Source of the DNA: Hetaerina americana
Taxonomy: Eukaryota; Arthropoda; Insecta; Odonata; Calopterygidae
Direction: 5' to 3'
Length of the DNA stretch: 64,000 nt
NCBI GenBank assembly: GCA_022747635.1
Contig: JAKTNV010000012.1
Coordinates: 186,001 to 250,000 of the forward strand
The translations under genes were made by a program, and so were the position numbers. Of the stretch, positions 38,301-46,319 are shown piece after piece (the stretch's first letter is position 1; each line of letters begins with the position of its first letter). Under the pieces are notes generated by a model. It was not told where the DNA came from, did no database searches, and saw nothing but the letters and a program-made list of their open reading frames with translations.

Positions 38301-41300
38301 AAATGGAATGTAGAAGCATTAAATGGGTTGAAAAGGAAGGAATACAAACAGGCGGTAGAGAATATCATGGAGGATGGTAAAGGGCTTATTACTATCGAAG
38401 AAAAATGGGAAATGATCAAAAAAGGGTTGTCTAAAGCCGCAAAAGACACTATTGGAACCGTGAACGCTAAAAGGACTAGGAAACCATGGATCACGGATGA
38501 GATGATTACAAAGATGGATGAGCGGCGAAAATGGAAGAATATAAATACAGAATTAGGCAAAATGAAGTACAAAGAATTGAACAATAAATTGAGGCGGGCA
38601 ACAAATAAGGCAAAAGACGCATGGTGGAAGACGCAGTGCGAGGATATGGAAAGTCTTCAGAGGAAGGGTGAAATCGGTGCGCTGTACAGCAAAGTTAAAT
38701 CGTTATCGGGAAGTAAGAAAGGAAGAGCTATGCTAATAGTTAGAGATAAGGCGGGTAAGGTAATAGTTGACGCAGGAAAGATCCAAGAGAGATGGAAGGA
38801 GTATATAGAAGAACTGTATAGTAAAGAACTCAGACCAACACAGTTAGACATTGAAAAAGAAAATGACGTAGAGGAAGACAGCTTAGGTCCAGGCATACTA
38901 GACAATGAGATAGAAAGGGCATTAAGGGAGATGAAACTAAATAAGGCCGTGGGGGTAGATAACATTCCCGTGGAACTTTTAAAATGCTTAGGAAAATGTG
39001 GGAGGAAGAGGCTATATGAGCTGATCCGTAGCATTTATGAGGAGGGAATCTGGCCGGAAGACTTTTTGAGAGCAGTTTTAGTTCCGATTCCGAAAAAGGT
39101 AAAGGCCACGTCATGTGAGGACTATAGGACAATTAGTTTGATATCCCACGCAGCTAAAGTTGTTCTCAGGATCATAAACAAAAGGATAGAGAGTAGGGCA
39201 AATGATTACTTAGGGGATGATCAGTTTGGGTTTAGGAAGGGGAGAGGTACGCGTGATAACATTGCAGTAATGAGATTATTAATCGAGAGGAATATAGAAC
39301 ACAACCAGGAGGTATTTGCCTGTTTCGTAGATTTCGAAAAAGCGTTTGATAGAGTGAATTGGGAAAAACTAATGAGTATATTGCAGAAAATAGGAATAGA
39401 TTGGAGGGAAAGGAGGCAAATCCGCAACCTGTACATGTCTCAGACTGCTCAGGTGCGGGTGGGAAACGGGGAGTCAGGATGGGCATTGTTAGGAAGGGGT
39501 GTAAGGCAGGGTTGCCCATTATCACCGTTGCTGTTCAACCTGTATGCAGAGGAAATGATCAAAGAGGCATGGGAAGAACTAGAGGTAGGAATGAAAGTGG
39601 GCGGGGAATTCGTAAAATCAGTTAGGTTTGCTGATGACCAAGCTTTAGTTTGTCAGTCAGCCAAGGGGCTGCAAGCATTGCTGAGTGAATTGGAAATTCA
39701 GTGCGACAGGTATGGGATGAGAATCAACATTAATAAAACAAAGGTTATGCGATTTTCTAGAAAGAAAAAGGGCAAGCTTAACATTAAAATAGGAGGGCAA
39801 AAAATAGAGCAGGTAGAACAGTTTACGTATCTCGGTAGTGTTTTGGACCAACACGGTCAAAGTAGTAGGGACGTCAGGAGAAGAATTGCGCTAGGCAAAG
39901 AGGCTTTCACGAGGAGGAGGGAGTTGATGACGGGGACTTTGAGTAAGGATGTTAAGAAAAGACTCGTAAAAACTTTGATATGGAGCGTAGCTATGTACGG
40001 CGCGGAAACGTGGTCATTGAAGCAGGAGGATAGACGTAGACTGGAGGCTTTTGAAATGTGGGTGTGGAGAAGAATGGAGAAGGTGAAATGGACAGAGAAG
40101 AAAACAAATGAGGAAGTACTTGGTATGGTGGGCAAAGAGAGGGGTTTGTTGGGAGCAATCCTATGGAGGCAGGAAAAGTGGATGAAGGGGGTGTTGACCG
40201 GCAGTGGGATGTTGAAGACTGTGATAGAGGGTAGAATGTTGGGCAAAAGAGGAAAGGGAAGGAACAGGATAGGGATGTTGGATGGGATGAAGGGCGGAAG
40301 AAAGTACTCAGAGATGAAGAGGGACCTGGTGTAGAGTAGAATTTAGGGTTGTGTTTTGTTAGTAGTCACAAAATATTTGTTTGGTAGTTGTGTCCATCGA
40401 AAAACCTACCTTAACCGGTAGATTACCTTAAAAAAAATTAGTTTTTGTAGTCTGAATGTCAGAAAAATGTTCACAGTCGTCCTTGGTTGCTGCCATTAGA
40501 AGTGAATGAGAAAACTGTGGGACTGTCCATGTGGCGTTGATGGGAATAATATCTCCCGAGTTGCTGAGAGCCAATGTTAGAGAGGGTTTTGTATTTGAAG
40601 GCGTTAAAATATTTCACGAGTCATACTCGCATGTAAATGAGGTAAAGCAAAGGTCCAATTGGTGTTATTTCCACCAGCATGTAAAACTTGGGAATCACCC
40701 TCTTCTGGAAAACTGGGAATTTGGTGGATATTCTGGTCTATAAAGAATGAAGGGCACACTTCACTTCACGGGAAAGTTCTTAGCCTCTCAATTGCGGGTG
40801 TATTCATGAGACTTGTTAGATATGCCTAGGTATTCTTTGTTCTTCACAAATACTGTCATGTTTGACCCTTAATTAAGAGACATTGTAATGGAAACAATTG
40901 TTTTGCAGCAGGAGGTAAGGACGAGGAGTCATGTAGGACTAAAGTCTCTTTTACATGGAACTCAAGCAGTTAGTACTAACACCTATAAGAGGAAATAATG
41001 TACTTGATCTATTAGCTAAAAAGTTGTTGGTAGGTGTCCTAAATATTGCAATGGTTATAGTGACCACTGTGTAGTGTAATTGAAAGTCAATGTGATAATT
41101 GGGAAAAGTTAGATACTCAAAAGAAAGATTTACTTGTTCGACCAGGTTGATTATGATGTATTAAGGCGAGGGTCGTAGCAGTCTTCAAGGATTATTTTAA
41201 GAGAGTAGTAGCTGCGGAGAACGTGAGTGAACATGTGTGGTACCTTGCTTGTGTTATGCAGTCTGCGTTAGAAAAATACATACCTAGGAAGTTAAAAAGT

Positions 41301-44300
41301 CAAGAGGGTGGAACCTAGATGCTACAAGTACTCGAAAGCAAAATGGCATGGTATTTGAAAATGAGGAGAGCATACAAGGACAAGTGTAGCTATAAATGAA
41401 ATTTAAAAATATAAAACAGGTAAAGCATTAGCTAGGAAAGCATGTCACCAGGCGCAAAAGAATTTAAAAATAATTAAGTAAATATCTGGACAATAACTCA
41501 TAAGCACTTGAATCCTATTCATGGGAGGTTGAGGGAAATAAGTCGACAGTACCAATTTAAAATAGAAATGGGGAAAAACAGTGCCAGTAGAGAAAAAGTT
41601 AGTACACTAAACCATTGTTTTCATTGCACTTTTTAATCCCCCGCCGGAAAAATTTTGAGTTGCTACCTGATCACTTCCATGAGCCTGTCTCTGAAATTGT
41701 GATGTCTTCTCTTGGAGTTAAATGGCATCTTACAGATACAAGTCCAAACAAATTCGGTAAAATCCCTGCTCCCTCATCAAATCCCTGCTTGTGTGTAAAT
41801 AATGATGGTATCCGAATTGGTTTTGTATTTATAATATTTAATACATCCTTAAATGATCACCTAGCACCCAAGAACTGGAAAGTAGCCAATGCATGCCCAT
41901 GTATGAATAAGGCACAACAGAAGATGTGAGAAATTACCATCCCGTCCCCCTCCCATCTATCTCATACAAAATTGTAGGGCACGTAATTATAATTTCAACA
42001 GGCCATGAACAAAGGTTCGTAATGGATCATCTGACCAAGTGAGCAGCTCATCGGGTGGCCCACAAGGAAGTGTCCACTATTGTTCCATTTATACAATAAA
42101 TACATCAGTTATCAAGTTTCAAGTAAACTGAGTCTATTTCCTGACAAAGCAATGGTATATAGGGACATTAAGACATGAATTTAAAGAAATTTTCGATGAA
42201 TATTTGGTGGAAGGGTATTTCACCCTTACACCTTACCTTAAACTTACAGCACACAGGAAAGCAGCATAAAAAACATAGAATCGGTAAAATATTTTGTTGT
42301 TATCATAACTAAGGACATATCCTGGGGAAAACTAGTTGACCATAGGTTGAGATAGAGGCTAAATTTACCGTGTAAATTTTAGGCAGGTTACTTATCCAAA
42401 TATGTGACAGACACATCACGGGCCCCGACTACCTCTGGGAAATCTGATCACCAACGTAAAATCAGGGAGAAAAATGGTGGATTGGATAGATTTAAAATGC
42501 TGTTTTTTCCTCATACCATAACAAATCAAAATGGACATTACAGCAATCTCTCAGGAGATGACTGGCATTTGTAGTGTATATATTTTGTCGATATCCTGAA
42601 TGTTATTTTTGTATTTGATGGTCCCATCTTTTTAACAGTTCTCCTGCATGATTTGAATATGCAAGGTCCGTCCCAAAAGTAGTATGACTGAGTTGACTAA
42701 AGGAATTCATTGCCAGAATTGATGCATTCACTCAAAAGTCTAGGAAGCAGCACCCTTTTGCATCCACATGCCACTTCCAGCAAGTTTTCCATGACTCGTA
42801 TGCCTTCTGGAAGGCGGTGCCTGGAATGCTGCTGAGCTCCCCGGCCTGTTGTAACACTTCCATCAAGCCATGGCATCCTTTCAGCAAGGATTTGAGGTGG
42901 GAAAGAGGAAGAAGTCTGGTAGGGGATTGTCTAAAAAATTTAAATCCTCACTCACATGTTCAAGAAGCTCTTGGTATATACACAAGCGAGTTTCCTTTTA
43001 TTCGTTCAAGAGCACTTACAGCACCCACTACGCATACACCTTTCGCATGCCCATGTTTTCGGGCACCAATCAATGCACATCACTTTAAGGGATGGAGGGA
43101 AGTTCTTCAGAAACTATGCAAACATTCAATCTGCGATCCCTGTCCAAGAAAGCCTTCACTGTTACAAGTTCTTAGTCAATTTTTGAGGTCAAAGGATGTC
43201 CTGAACGTTCGGCATCTATAACATCTTCTCTGCCCTCCCGAAACAACTTGTGCCTCTCAAAAGCACCCATTCTATGGCGTTAACACCATAAGCTACCTTG
43301 AGCATGTCCTGAGTCTCTTTCCTGGTTTTGCCCAGTTTCATGCAAAATTTGCTGGCGTAGTGCATTTCCAATAATCAGCTCAAAACAGAACGTAATGAGG
43401 TTACATTGTGAGGGTTTCGAAAACCAGCAATCCACACTCCAGATAGGCCAACTGCCACAGGCCTCCTGCCTTTCCGGAGACTCCCCTCCCTTGAACCTAG
43501 CCAGAGAAACCGCCGTCCATCCTTCCGTTTACCCAGGAAAAAATAAGTCCTACTTCTTTTGAGACGGACCTTGTACATATCTTGTTATTGAATATTGTTC
43601 CATATAATAACCCCTTTTTGTGTGATTAACTTAGTTTAAGCTTATTCTATTCCCAAACTGATATTTGTGTAGATGAGTAATGATTGTGATTTTGTATGTA
43701 TGGCTTGTAACCTGACATCCCCCACCACATGCCTTGTAGGGTATAGCGAAGATGTAGATAAAATGGCCTCTACCACCTTTGTTCGATGACATTGACTTCT
43801 TATGAGCACTTAAGCAGTTAGTGAGGTGTACTACCAATCGCTCCTTAAATTGGCTTACCTTTGGTTTTTGAGGCCTCTAAAATCTCTATTGCTGCGCAGT
43901 CATCTCGTACGGAAAGTAAAAATCCCTCAATTTCCATTCACTTTAGTGGTAACGTTCATTGCTATGAAGGGAAATGGTTTTCTCCTCTGCAAGCCGGGTC
44001 TGCTTTCACCAATTTTTTTGACCAGGTCCTTTAGAAGTTACGAACAGTACTCCCCAGTTATTTTTTTAACCTTTTCAAGACAATCAACAGAATTTTCTTT
44101 GCATCCCAAAAAATGTCTGGTGTCTAATGGCGAATCCATTTTACATCCATTGTCATATATCAATGCTTAATATTACTCTGGTTTTTTGTTAAGTACATAA
44201 AGCACTGTTTGAAAAGTGTCATGTGTAATTCCTCATGCAAAATGTGACCGACACATTCTTTTGAGAGTCATACAGTATTTGCAATTTCAAGTACCTTCCT

Positions 44301-46319
44301 GTGTTTGTCTTATAATGTCATATCATGCATTTTTTCCAAAGATTTCTCGTGTGGTTGCACTTATCAGATGTCCTTCATTGGATCATCTCCGAGACTCTCG
44401 GGGACACGTTCAAACTCAGTTGTGCACGTTTTCACCGTGGAAATTGAAGGAGAAGAGTAGCAATACACATTTACAATCCTTGGATGATTTCGGTTGGCAT
44501 TTAACCTTGTACAAAGAATTTTGTCTTTGCCCGATGCTTAGATTTTTTTCATTTATATCAATGCACACACACCAAAACTGATTCATTGGACTGCCTACAG
44601 CAAACTGCTGAATGGAATGGTGTGCCATTTCACTTGGCATCTACACTTAGCAATGTGATGTACAAGGTGAATCTGTATCCGTAGTTGTATGCATATTATG
44701 TATAAAAATGTCTACATATGCACCGTATTTCTTATTTGGAAGCGGTGCCAAAGTAAGATCATAATTGTATTCCCCTTTCAGAAGTAATTGATGCACAGTT
44801 AAATATTTTAATAAATAATAAAAATCCTAGTAATAATGGCCATTAAAATTTATTGGCTGTTTAATTTATATTTGACTAAGGTCCCATAGAACATAGATGA
44901 GATCTTACAGTTTATGATTGCATTACTGTAAGATCATAAAAATATTGGGTACCAAGGTCTTGGAAGATACAGCTTCAAGTGCTGGTATAAATTGTCTGTC
45001 CGGTTACTCTAGGTTAGCTTACAGGGAGAGCCAACCCACTGATTACACAAATGATTGGTCCCTTTTGCTGAGCCATTGTTCTCAAAATTATTTGCTCATA
45101 ATGCCAATTAAGTTAATGAGTTTTATCCGAACTTTCGCTCATTCCTTTTCGTTATATGTTTCTCGTAGACCTTTTACAGAAATATTTATTGTTTTTTTAT
45201 GCTGTCAGATCAGTTATTGTTACCATAGCAGCAACTTACCTGAGCCAAATAAATTTCTCTGACACACTTACCTAGTGTGTTACGCAAAGAATGAATTTAA
45301 TTATTTGTATCTTTTAATCAATAGATAATTCAATATCTGCATGAAAAAACCTGCTCTTTTTTAATTTATTCATAAATGTGCAATTTCCTGTACTCTGGTT
45401 TTTATGGCATTACTGGACAAATATGGGTAACAGTCCATAGAAAATGGGTGGGAAATATTTTGAACTATGCTAAAAGTGTCTTGAAACAGTGTTTGCTTCC
45501 AGCAAAGAATGTGGTGCGGTTGTGTACCATCTATTCGAATACTCAAGAGTGACGCTGAGTTATCTCATCTTGCTTCCAATTTTATAATTATTGAGATCTT
45601 CTAGTAAATGATTTCACCTACAAAACATAAAATAGTTATTGTTTTATAAACTAATGTTTTAATGATTATTTTTTTTAATTTCCTATGGAATGAATGTATG
45701 CCATCAGTCACAGGCCAAGTTAATTCATGATCTTTTGAACATTTTCTTTTGGGTATCTAGTAGGCTAATGAGAATCTTAGAAGCTTGTGATCATGCATTT
45801 CTCCATGCTTCATATGCAAATCCTTGTAAAATTGTGCATTTTTTCTCATAAACCAGAAATTGCATTCAATGTTTAGTGTAATAATTTCATTGTGAGTTGA
45901 ATTGCCGGAATTTTAATTGATATGCTTCAAAATGGATAATAACAAACATTGTTCAAAACTATTTATATCCTGAGATTCAGATTTTATGATTTACTTTTTT
46001 ATTTTATGATTACTTTTTACCTCTAGTGTGAATACTTGATATACTAAAAACAGTAATTAGATCCCTCAATTTCTGTTGATGATTGACATTTTGGCATATA
46101 ACATTATCTGCATATTAATTTCTCATATTACCTTATCAGATCAACCAAAAGATCAACGCACCTAATTTAGAAAATCTAATGGTGGATGAAGAGGTTGATC
46201 TGCATGAAGCAGTGGAAGACACATGCAAAATAGCTGAGGTTGAAGAAGCTGGAAAAGAGGTGGCCCGAGTGAAAGAGGAAGTGGATGTTAAAGAAGAAGA
46301 TGACAAGAAAAGAGTTTAA
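17149..46319 (+). CDS. Gene 2: PWWP-domain, LEDGF/HDGF-related protein without IBD
   Basis: My model has 13 exons: 17149-17220, 17293-17375, 18887-19028, 19651-19848, 20182-20475, 21943-22140, 22474-22767, 24306-24503, 26816-26876, 27389-27465, 32694-32754, 36516-36598, 46140-46319. All have GT/AG borders and compatible phases, giving 1941 nt and 646 residues. The start MVKPIHRGELVFAKIRGYP opens a PWWP domain of about 95 residues that ends in DLFPYVENKERYG, close to LEDGF (FPYSENKEKYG). A PWWP reads methylated histone H3 lysine 36 on chromatin. A long basic/neutral linker of repeated exon cassettes follows, then an acidic tail. No integrase-binding domain is encoded, so this resembles the p52 form rather than p75. 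The cage Trp is kept, but the Met of human LEDGF (M15) is Ile. Drosophila has one related gene, Jasper. Transcription evidence is lacking; which cassette exons are spliced together is inferred. Confidence 0.78.
18887..19028 (+). CDS. Gene 2 exon 3: end of PWWP and helical bundle
   Basis: 142 nt, acceptor ccattgtag, donor gtaagt, completing the split Arg codon. It encodes LFPYVENKERYGKK and then IRGFNKALTEIEA, the C-terminal helices that follow the PWWP barrel in HDGF/LEDGF proteins (GFNEGLWEI in the human protein). The same exon in gene 3 is 52788-52929 with identical length. Confidence 0.88.
19651..19848 (+). CDS. Gene 2 exon 4, cassette A
   Basis: 198 nt, phase 0 at both ends, encoding 66 residues starting GEKAPQPKAPAAGVTVAST. 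It is a Pro/Ala/Thr/Gly-rich, probably disordered linker after the PWWP domain. The acceptor is acaattgtag and the donor gtatgt. It differs from its cassette B copy at one base (Ala to Ser). Confidence 0.8.
20182..20475 (+). CDS. Gene 2 exon 5, cassette A
   Basis: 294 nt, phase 0 at both ends, 98 residues. It holds the conserved basic motif ISRSGQILKKIR, which corresponds to SRSGRVIKRKR in gene 3 and resembles an AT-hook or nuclear localisation patch found in this family. A Gly/Pro-rich acidic part follows. Compared with cassette B it has about 13 base differences, almost all amino-acid changing, although the introns on both sides are nearly identical. Confidence 0.8.
21943..22140 (+). CDS. 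Gene 2 exon 4, cassette B
   Basis: Second copy of the 66-residue linker exon with intact splice sites and frame. One substitution (Ala to Ser, in STDHDSER) separates it from cassettes A and C. Confidence 0.78.
22474..22767 (+). CDS. Gene 2 exon 5, cassette B
   Basis: Second copy of the 98-residue exon. The basic motif here is LSRSGRILKKIR, closer to the gene 3 form than cassette A. Substitutions cluster before and after this motif (RDD, RPSVKEL) and near the end (LKCIPD, SGEQ). Splice sites and frame are intact. Confidence 0.78.
24306..24503 (+). CDS. Gene 2 exon 4, cassette C
   Basis: Third copy of the linker exon, coding-identical to cassette A, with normal acceptor and donor. No exon 5 follows because unit C is deleted there. 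It can splice in phase 0 to 26816. Confidence 0.7.
25083..25380 (+). mobile_element. Diverged tRNA-derived SINE
   Basis: Relative of the SINE at 3268-3579. It has a recognisable B box (ggttcaaat) and the body and tail 'gatgccg...tttctctccgccctt' ending in ctactactag. It is clearly older than the other copies by divergence. It sits in the intron between exon 4 of cassette C and exon 6 and is absent from the equivalent place in gene 3. Confidence 0.65.
26816..27465 (+). CDS. Gene 2 exons 6-7, first pair
   Basis: Exon 26816-26876 (61 nt, acceptor cttttcag, donor gtgagt) encodes GDILMEEKKRKCDD, a short basic patch. Exon 27389-27465 (77 nt, acceptor aattgcag, donor gtaagt) encodes RIEDDNATVVADEEGIDLY. 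Together they are 138 nt, in phase 0. The first exon is nearly identical to the gene 3 exon at 57539. The second is as long as the gene 3 exon at 58867 but has no clear residue similarity, so it diverged strongly or has another origin. Confidence 0.7.
27466..28604. other. Intron of gene 2, nothing recognised
   Basis: AT-rich sequence between exon 7 (first pair) and a mariner. I found no exon, structured RNA or transposon relic. Open frames of 60-80 codons are hydrophobic and T-rich, consistent with chance. Confidence 0.4.
28605..29923 (-). mobile_element. Mariner element, inactive, copy 2 (complete)
   Basis: The left end cagggtgcgttccaaaagta and the right end gcattactttcagaacgcac followed by cctg are imperfect inverted repeats. 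TA lies left and TT right. Length about 1.32 kb. A 214-codon minus frame (28641-29285) covers the catalytic half. HDNAPCH keeps the second Asp, but the third sits in SPDFAPAG, where Gly replaces Asp, and the first is Asn in an adjoining frame (ITGNKTW). The N-terminal half is in broken frames. The element is therefore catalytically dead. It lies in the intron between the two exon 6-7 pairs of gene 2. Confidence 0.85.
31062..31372 (-). mobile_element. Decayed mariner transposase fragment, copy 2
   Basis: Duplicate of the relic at 2190-2500, with the same 'SPDLEPTD' signature and broken frames on the minus strand. Confidence 0.6.
32186..32497 (+). mobile_element. tRNA-derived SINE, copy 2
   Basis: Duplicate of the SINE at 3268-3579 with the same internal A and B boxes, (CTA)n tail and GAAATAA flanks. 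It was carried along in the large duplication rather than inserted again. Confidence 0.75.
32694..36598 (+). CDS. Gene 2 exons 6-7, second pair
   Basis: Exon 32694-32754 encodes EDFLMEEKKRKFDDRGSGDF, and exon 36516-36598 encodes a linker starting ISEPFKGFITEVLEQDKGEG. Both match gene 1. They repeat the 26816/27389 pair (basic patch, then linker), so the model carries the module twice. Phases (0-1 and 1-0) match the first pair. The intron between them holds two mariners. Confidence 0.72.
33371..34678 (-). mobile_element. Mariner element with clean TA target duplication
   Basis: 1308 bp with near-perfect inverted ends (ctaccttgatcaaaaagttc and its complement) and TA on both sides. The empty site 'gatattatgcaatc' is preserved in copy 1 near 4450 and in gene 3 near 58220. 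The minus-strand transposase lies in three overlapping frames: N-terminal HTH (34243-34542), middle with ITGDETW (33800-34384) and C-terminal HHDNAPSH...SPDLAPCD (33424-33858). Spacing between the second and third Asp is 34, the DD34D hallmark of mariner. All three catalytic Asp are present, but two frameshifts break the gene. This is the youngest mariner in the window. Confidence 0.95.
35114..36324 (+). mobile_element. Decayed mariner element with TIRs, copy 2
   Basis: Duplicate of 4885-6093, with the same inverted ends (tgaggtctgttcaaactttt / ttttgaacagacctca), TA flanks and broken plus-strand transposase relic LAPCDLILFPKLK. Confidence 0.85.
37123..40436 (+). mobile_element. Full-length RTE-clade (BovB-like) non-LTR retrotransposon
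   Basis: 3314 bp flanked by a perfect 12-bp target duplication ATTAGTTTTTGT (37111-37122 and 40437-40448). Copy 1 (near 6880) and gene 3 (near 59456) keep the empty site. A 5' leader of about 235 bp precedes one long ORF. The short 3' tail ends in ttaaaaaaa. The intact ORF, perfect target duplication and absence from the sister copies indicate recent retrotransposition. The insertion is in the sense orientation in the last intron of gene 2. Confidence 0.95.
37359..40334 (+). CDS. RTE retrotransposon polyprotein (endonuclease-reverse transcriptase)
   Basis: 991 codons without a stop. Residues about 60-300 form an apurinic-type endonuclease: GTWNVRTM, CEVRW with catalytic Glu95, GDWNATVG with Asp199 and Asn201, LDYILV with Asp266, and SGHN with His293. 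Residues about 560-810 are a reverse transcriptase: DYRTISL near 588, FGFRKGRGTRD, CFVDFEKAFDRV with the first Asp, RQGCPLSPLLFN near 717, and FADD at 757-760 in place of the more common YADD. The C-terminus has YGAETWSLKQEDRRRLEAFE, typical of RTE/BovB elements. All key residues are present, so the enzyme may be active. It nicks target DNA and copies the element RNA at the site. The first ATG is used because no in-frame start precedes it after the leader stop codons. Confidence 0.95.
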   Translation: MMDNRDILSPGNHGARPNRPCVVPGSGGGKASAVVIPRNPCKGKPAAAGQKTQEKNTKLVRIGTWNVRTMMRTGKLENVKREMERGNIDILGLCEVRWKDSGDYWSDKYRIIYSGGDESQRGVAIVLNEEVGRSVVNIEQVTDRILLVEIKAEPTNLVIIQVYMPPSNHKEEEVDKIYDQLEDMIACVPAGKHLTVMGDWNATVGEGRDGDEVGNYGLGTRNDRGEKAVEFCRRQGLVITNTWFRHHKRRRYTWKMPGDSGRYQLDYILVRHRFRNSVINSHSFPGADADSGHNLVVMKCSVRFKKIRQGRRVRKWNVEALNGLKRKEYKQAVENIMEDGKGLITIEEKWEMIKKGLSKAAKDTIGTVNAKRTRKPWITDEMITKMDERRKWKNINTELGKMKYKELNNKLRRATNKAKDAWWKTQCEDMESLQRKGEIGALYSKVKSLSGSKKGRAMLIVRDKAGKVIVDAGKIQERWKEYIEELYSKELRPTQLDIEKENDVEEDSLGPGILDNEIERALREMKLNKAVGVDNIPVELLKCLGKCGRKRLYELIRSIYEEGIWPEDFLRAVLVPIPKKVKATSCEDYRTISLISHAAKVVLRIINKRIESRANDYLGDDQFGFRKGRGTRDNIAVMRLLIERNIEHNQEVFACFVDFEKAFDRVNWEKLMSILQKIGIDWRERRQIRNLYMSQTAQVRVGNGESGWALLGRGVRQGCPLSPLLFNLYAEEMIKEAWEELEVGMKVGGEFVKSVRFADDQALVCQSAKGLQALLSELEIQCDRYGMRININKTKVMRFSRKKKGKLNIKIGGQKIEQVEQFTYLGSVLDQHGQSSRDVRRRIALGKEAFTRRRELMTGTLSKDVKKRLVKTLIWSVAMYGAETWSLKQEDRRRLEAFEMWVWRRMEKVKWTEKKTNEEVLGMVGKERGLLGAILWRQEKWMKGVLTGSGMLKTVIEGRMLGKRGKGRNRIGMLDGMKGGRKYSEMKRDLV
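40918..42498 (+). mobile_element. Degenerate CR1/Jockey-like LINE, copy 2
   Basis: Duplicate of the relic at 7360-8940 with the same order of broken reverse transcriptase motifs. Only scattered substitutions separate the two. Confidence 0.65.
42662..43573 (-). mobile_element. Internally deleted mariner element, copy 2
   Basis: Duplicate of 9104-10015, again 912 bp between caaggtccgtcccaaaagta and its inverted partner. Confidence 0.8.
43663..44623 (-). mobile_element. Decayed mariner-like transposase, copy 2
   Basis: Duplicate of 10100-11060, with the same minus-strand helix-turn-helix relic (LSKECVGHILHEELHM). Confidence 0.6.
46140..46319 (+). CDS. Gene 2 terminal exon: acidic tail
   Basis: 180 nt after the acceptor ccttatcag, ending in TAA. 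It encodes 59 residues rich in Glu, Val and Lys, with a likely helical stretch (DLHEAVEDTCKIAEVEEAGK). It matches the gene 1 exon 12577-12756 except for five base changes, all of them altering the protein (Lys to Glu, Ala to Thr, Glu-Gly to Asp-Lys). I expect the parental gene to have a similar last exon beyond the right edge. Confidence 0.72.
   Translation: MNQKINAPNLENLMVDEEVDLHEAVEDTCKIAEVEEAGKEVARVKEEVDVKEEDDKKRV

Noticed and set aside
38156..40246. Several minus-strand frames up to 142 codons
   Set aside because: They are shadows of the 991-codon RTE polyprotein on the plus strand.
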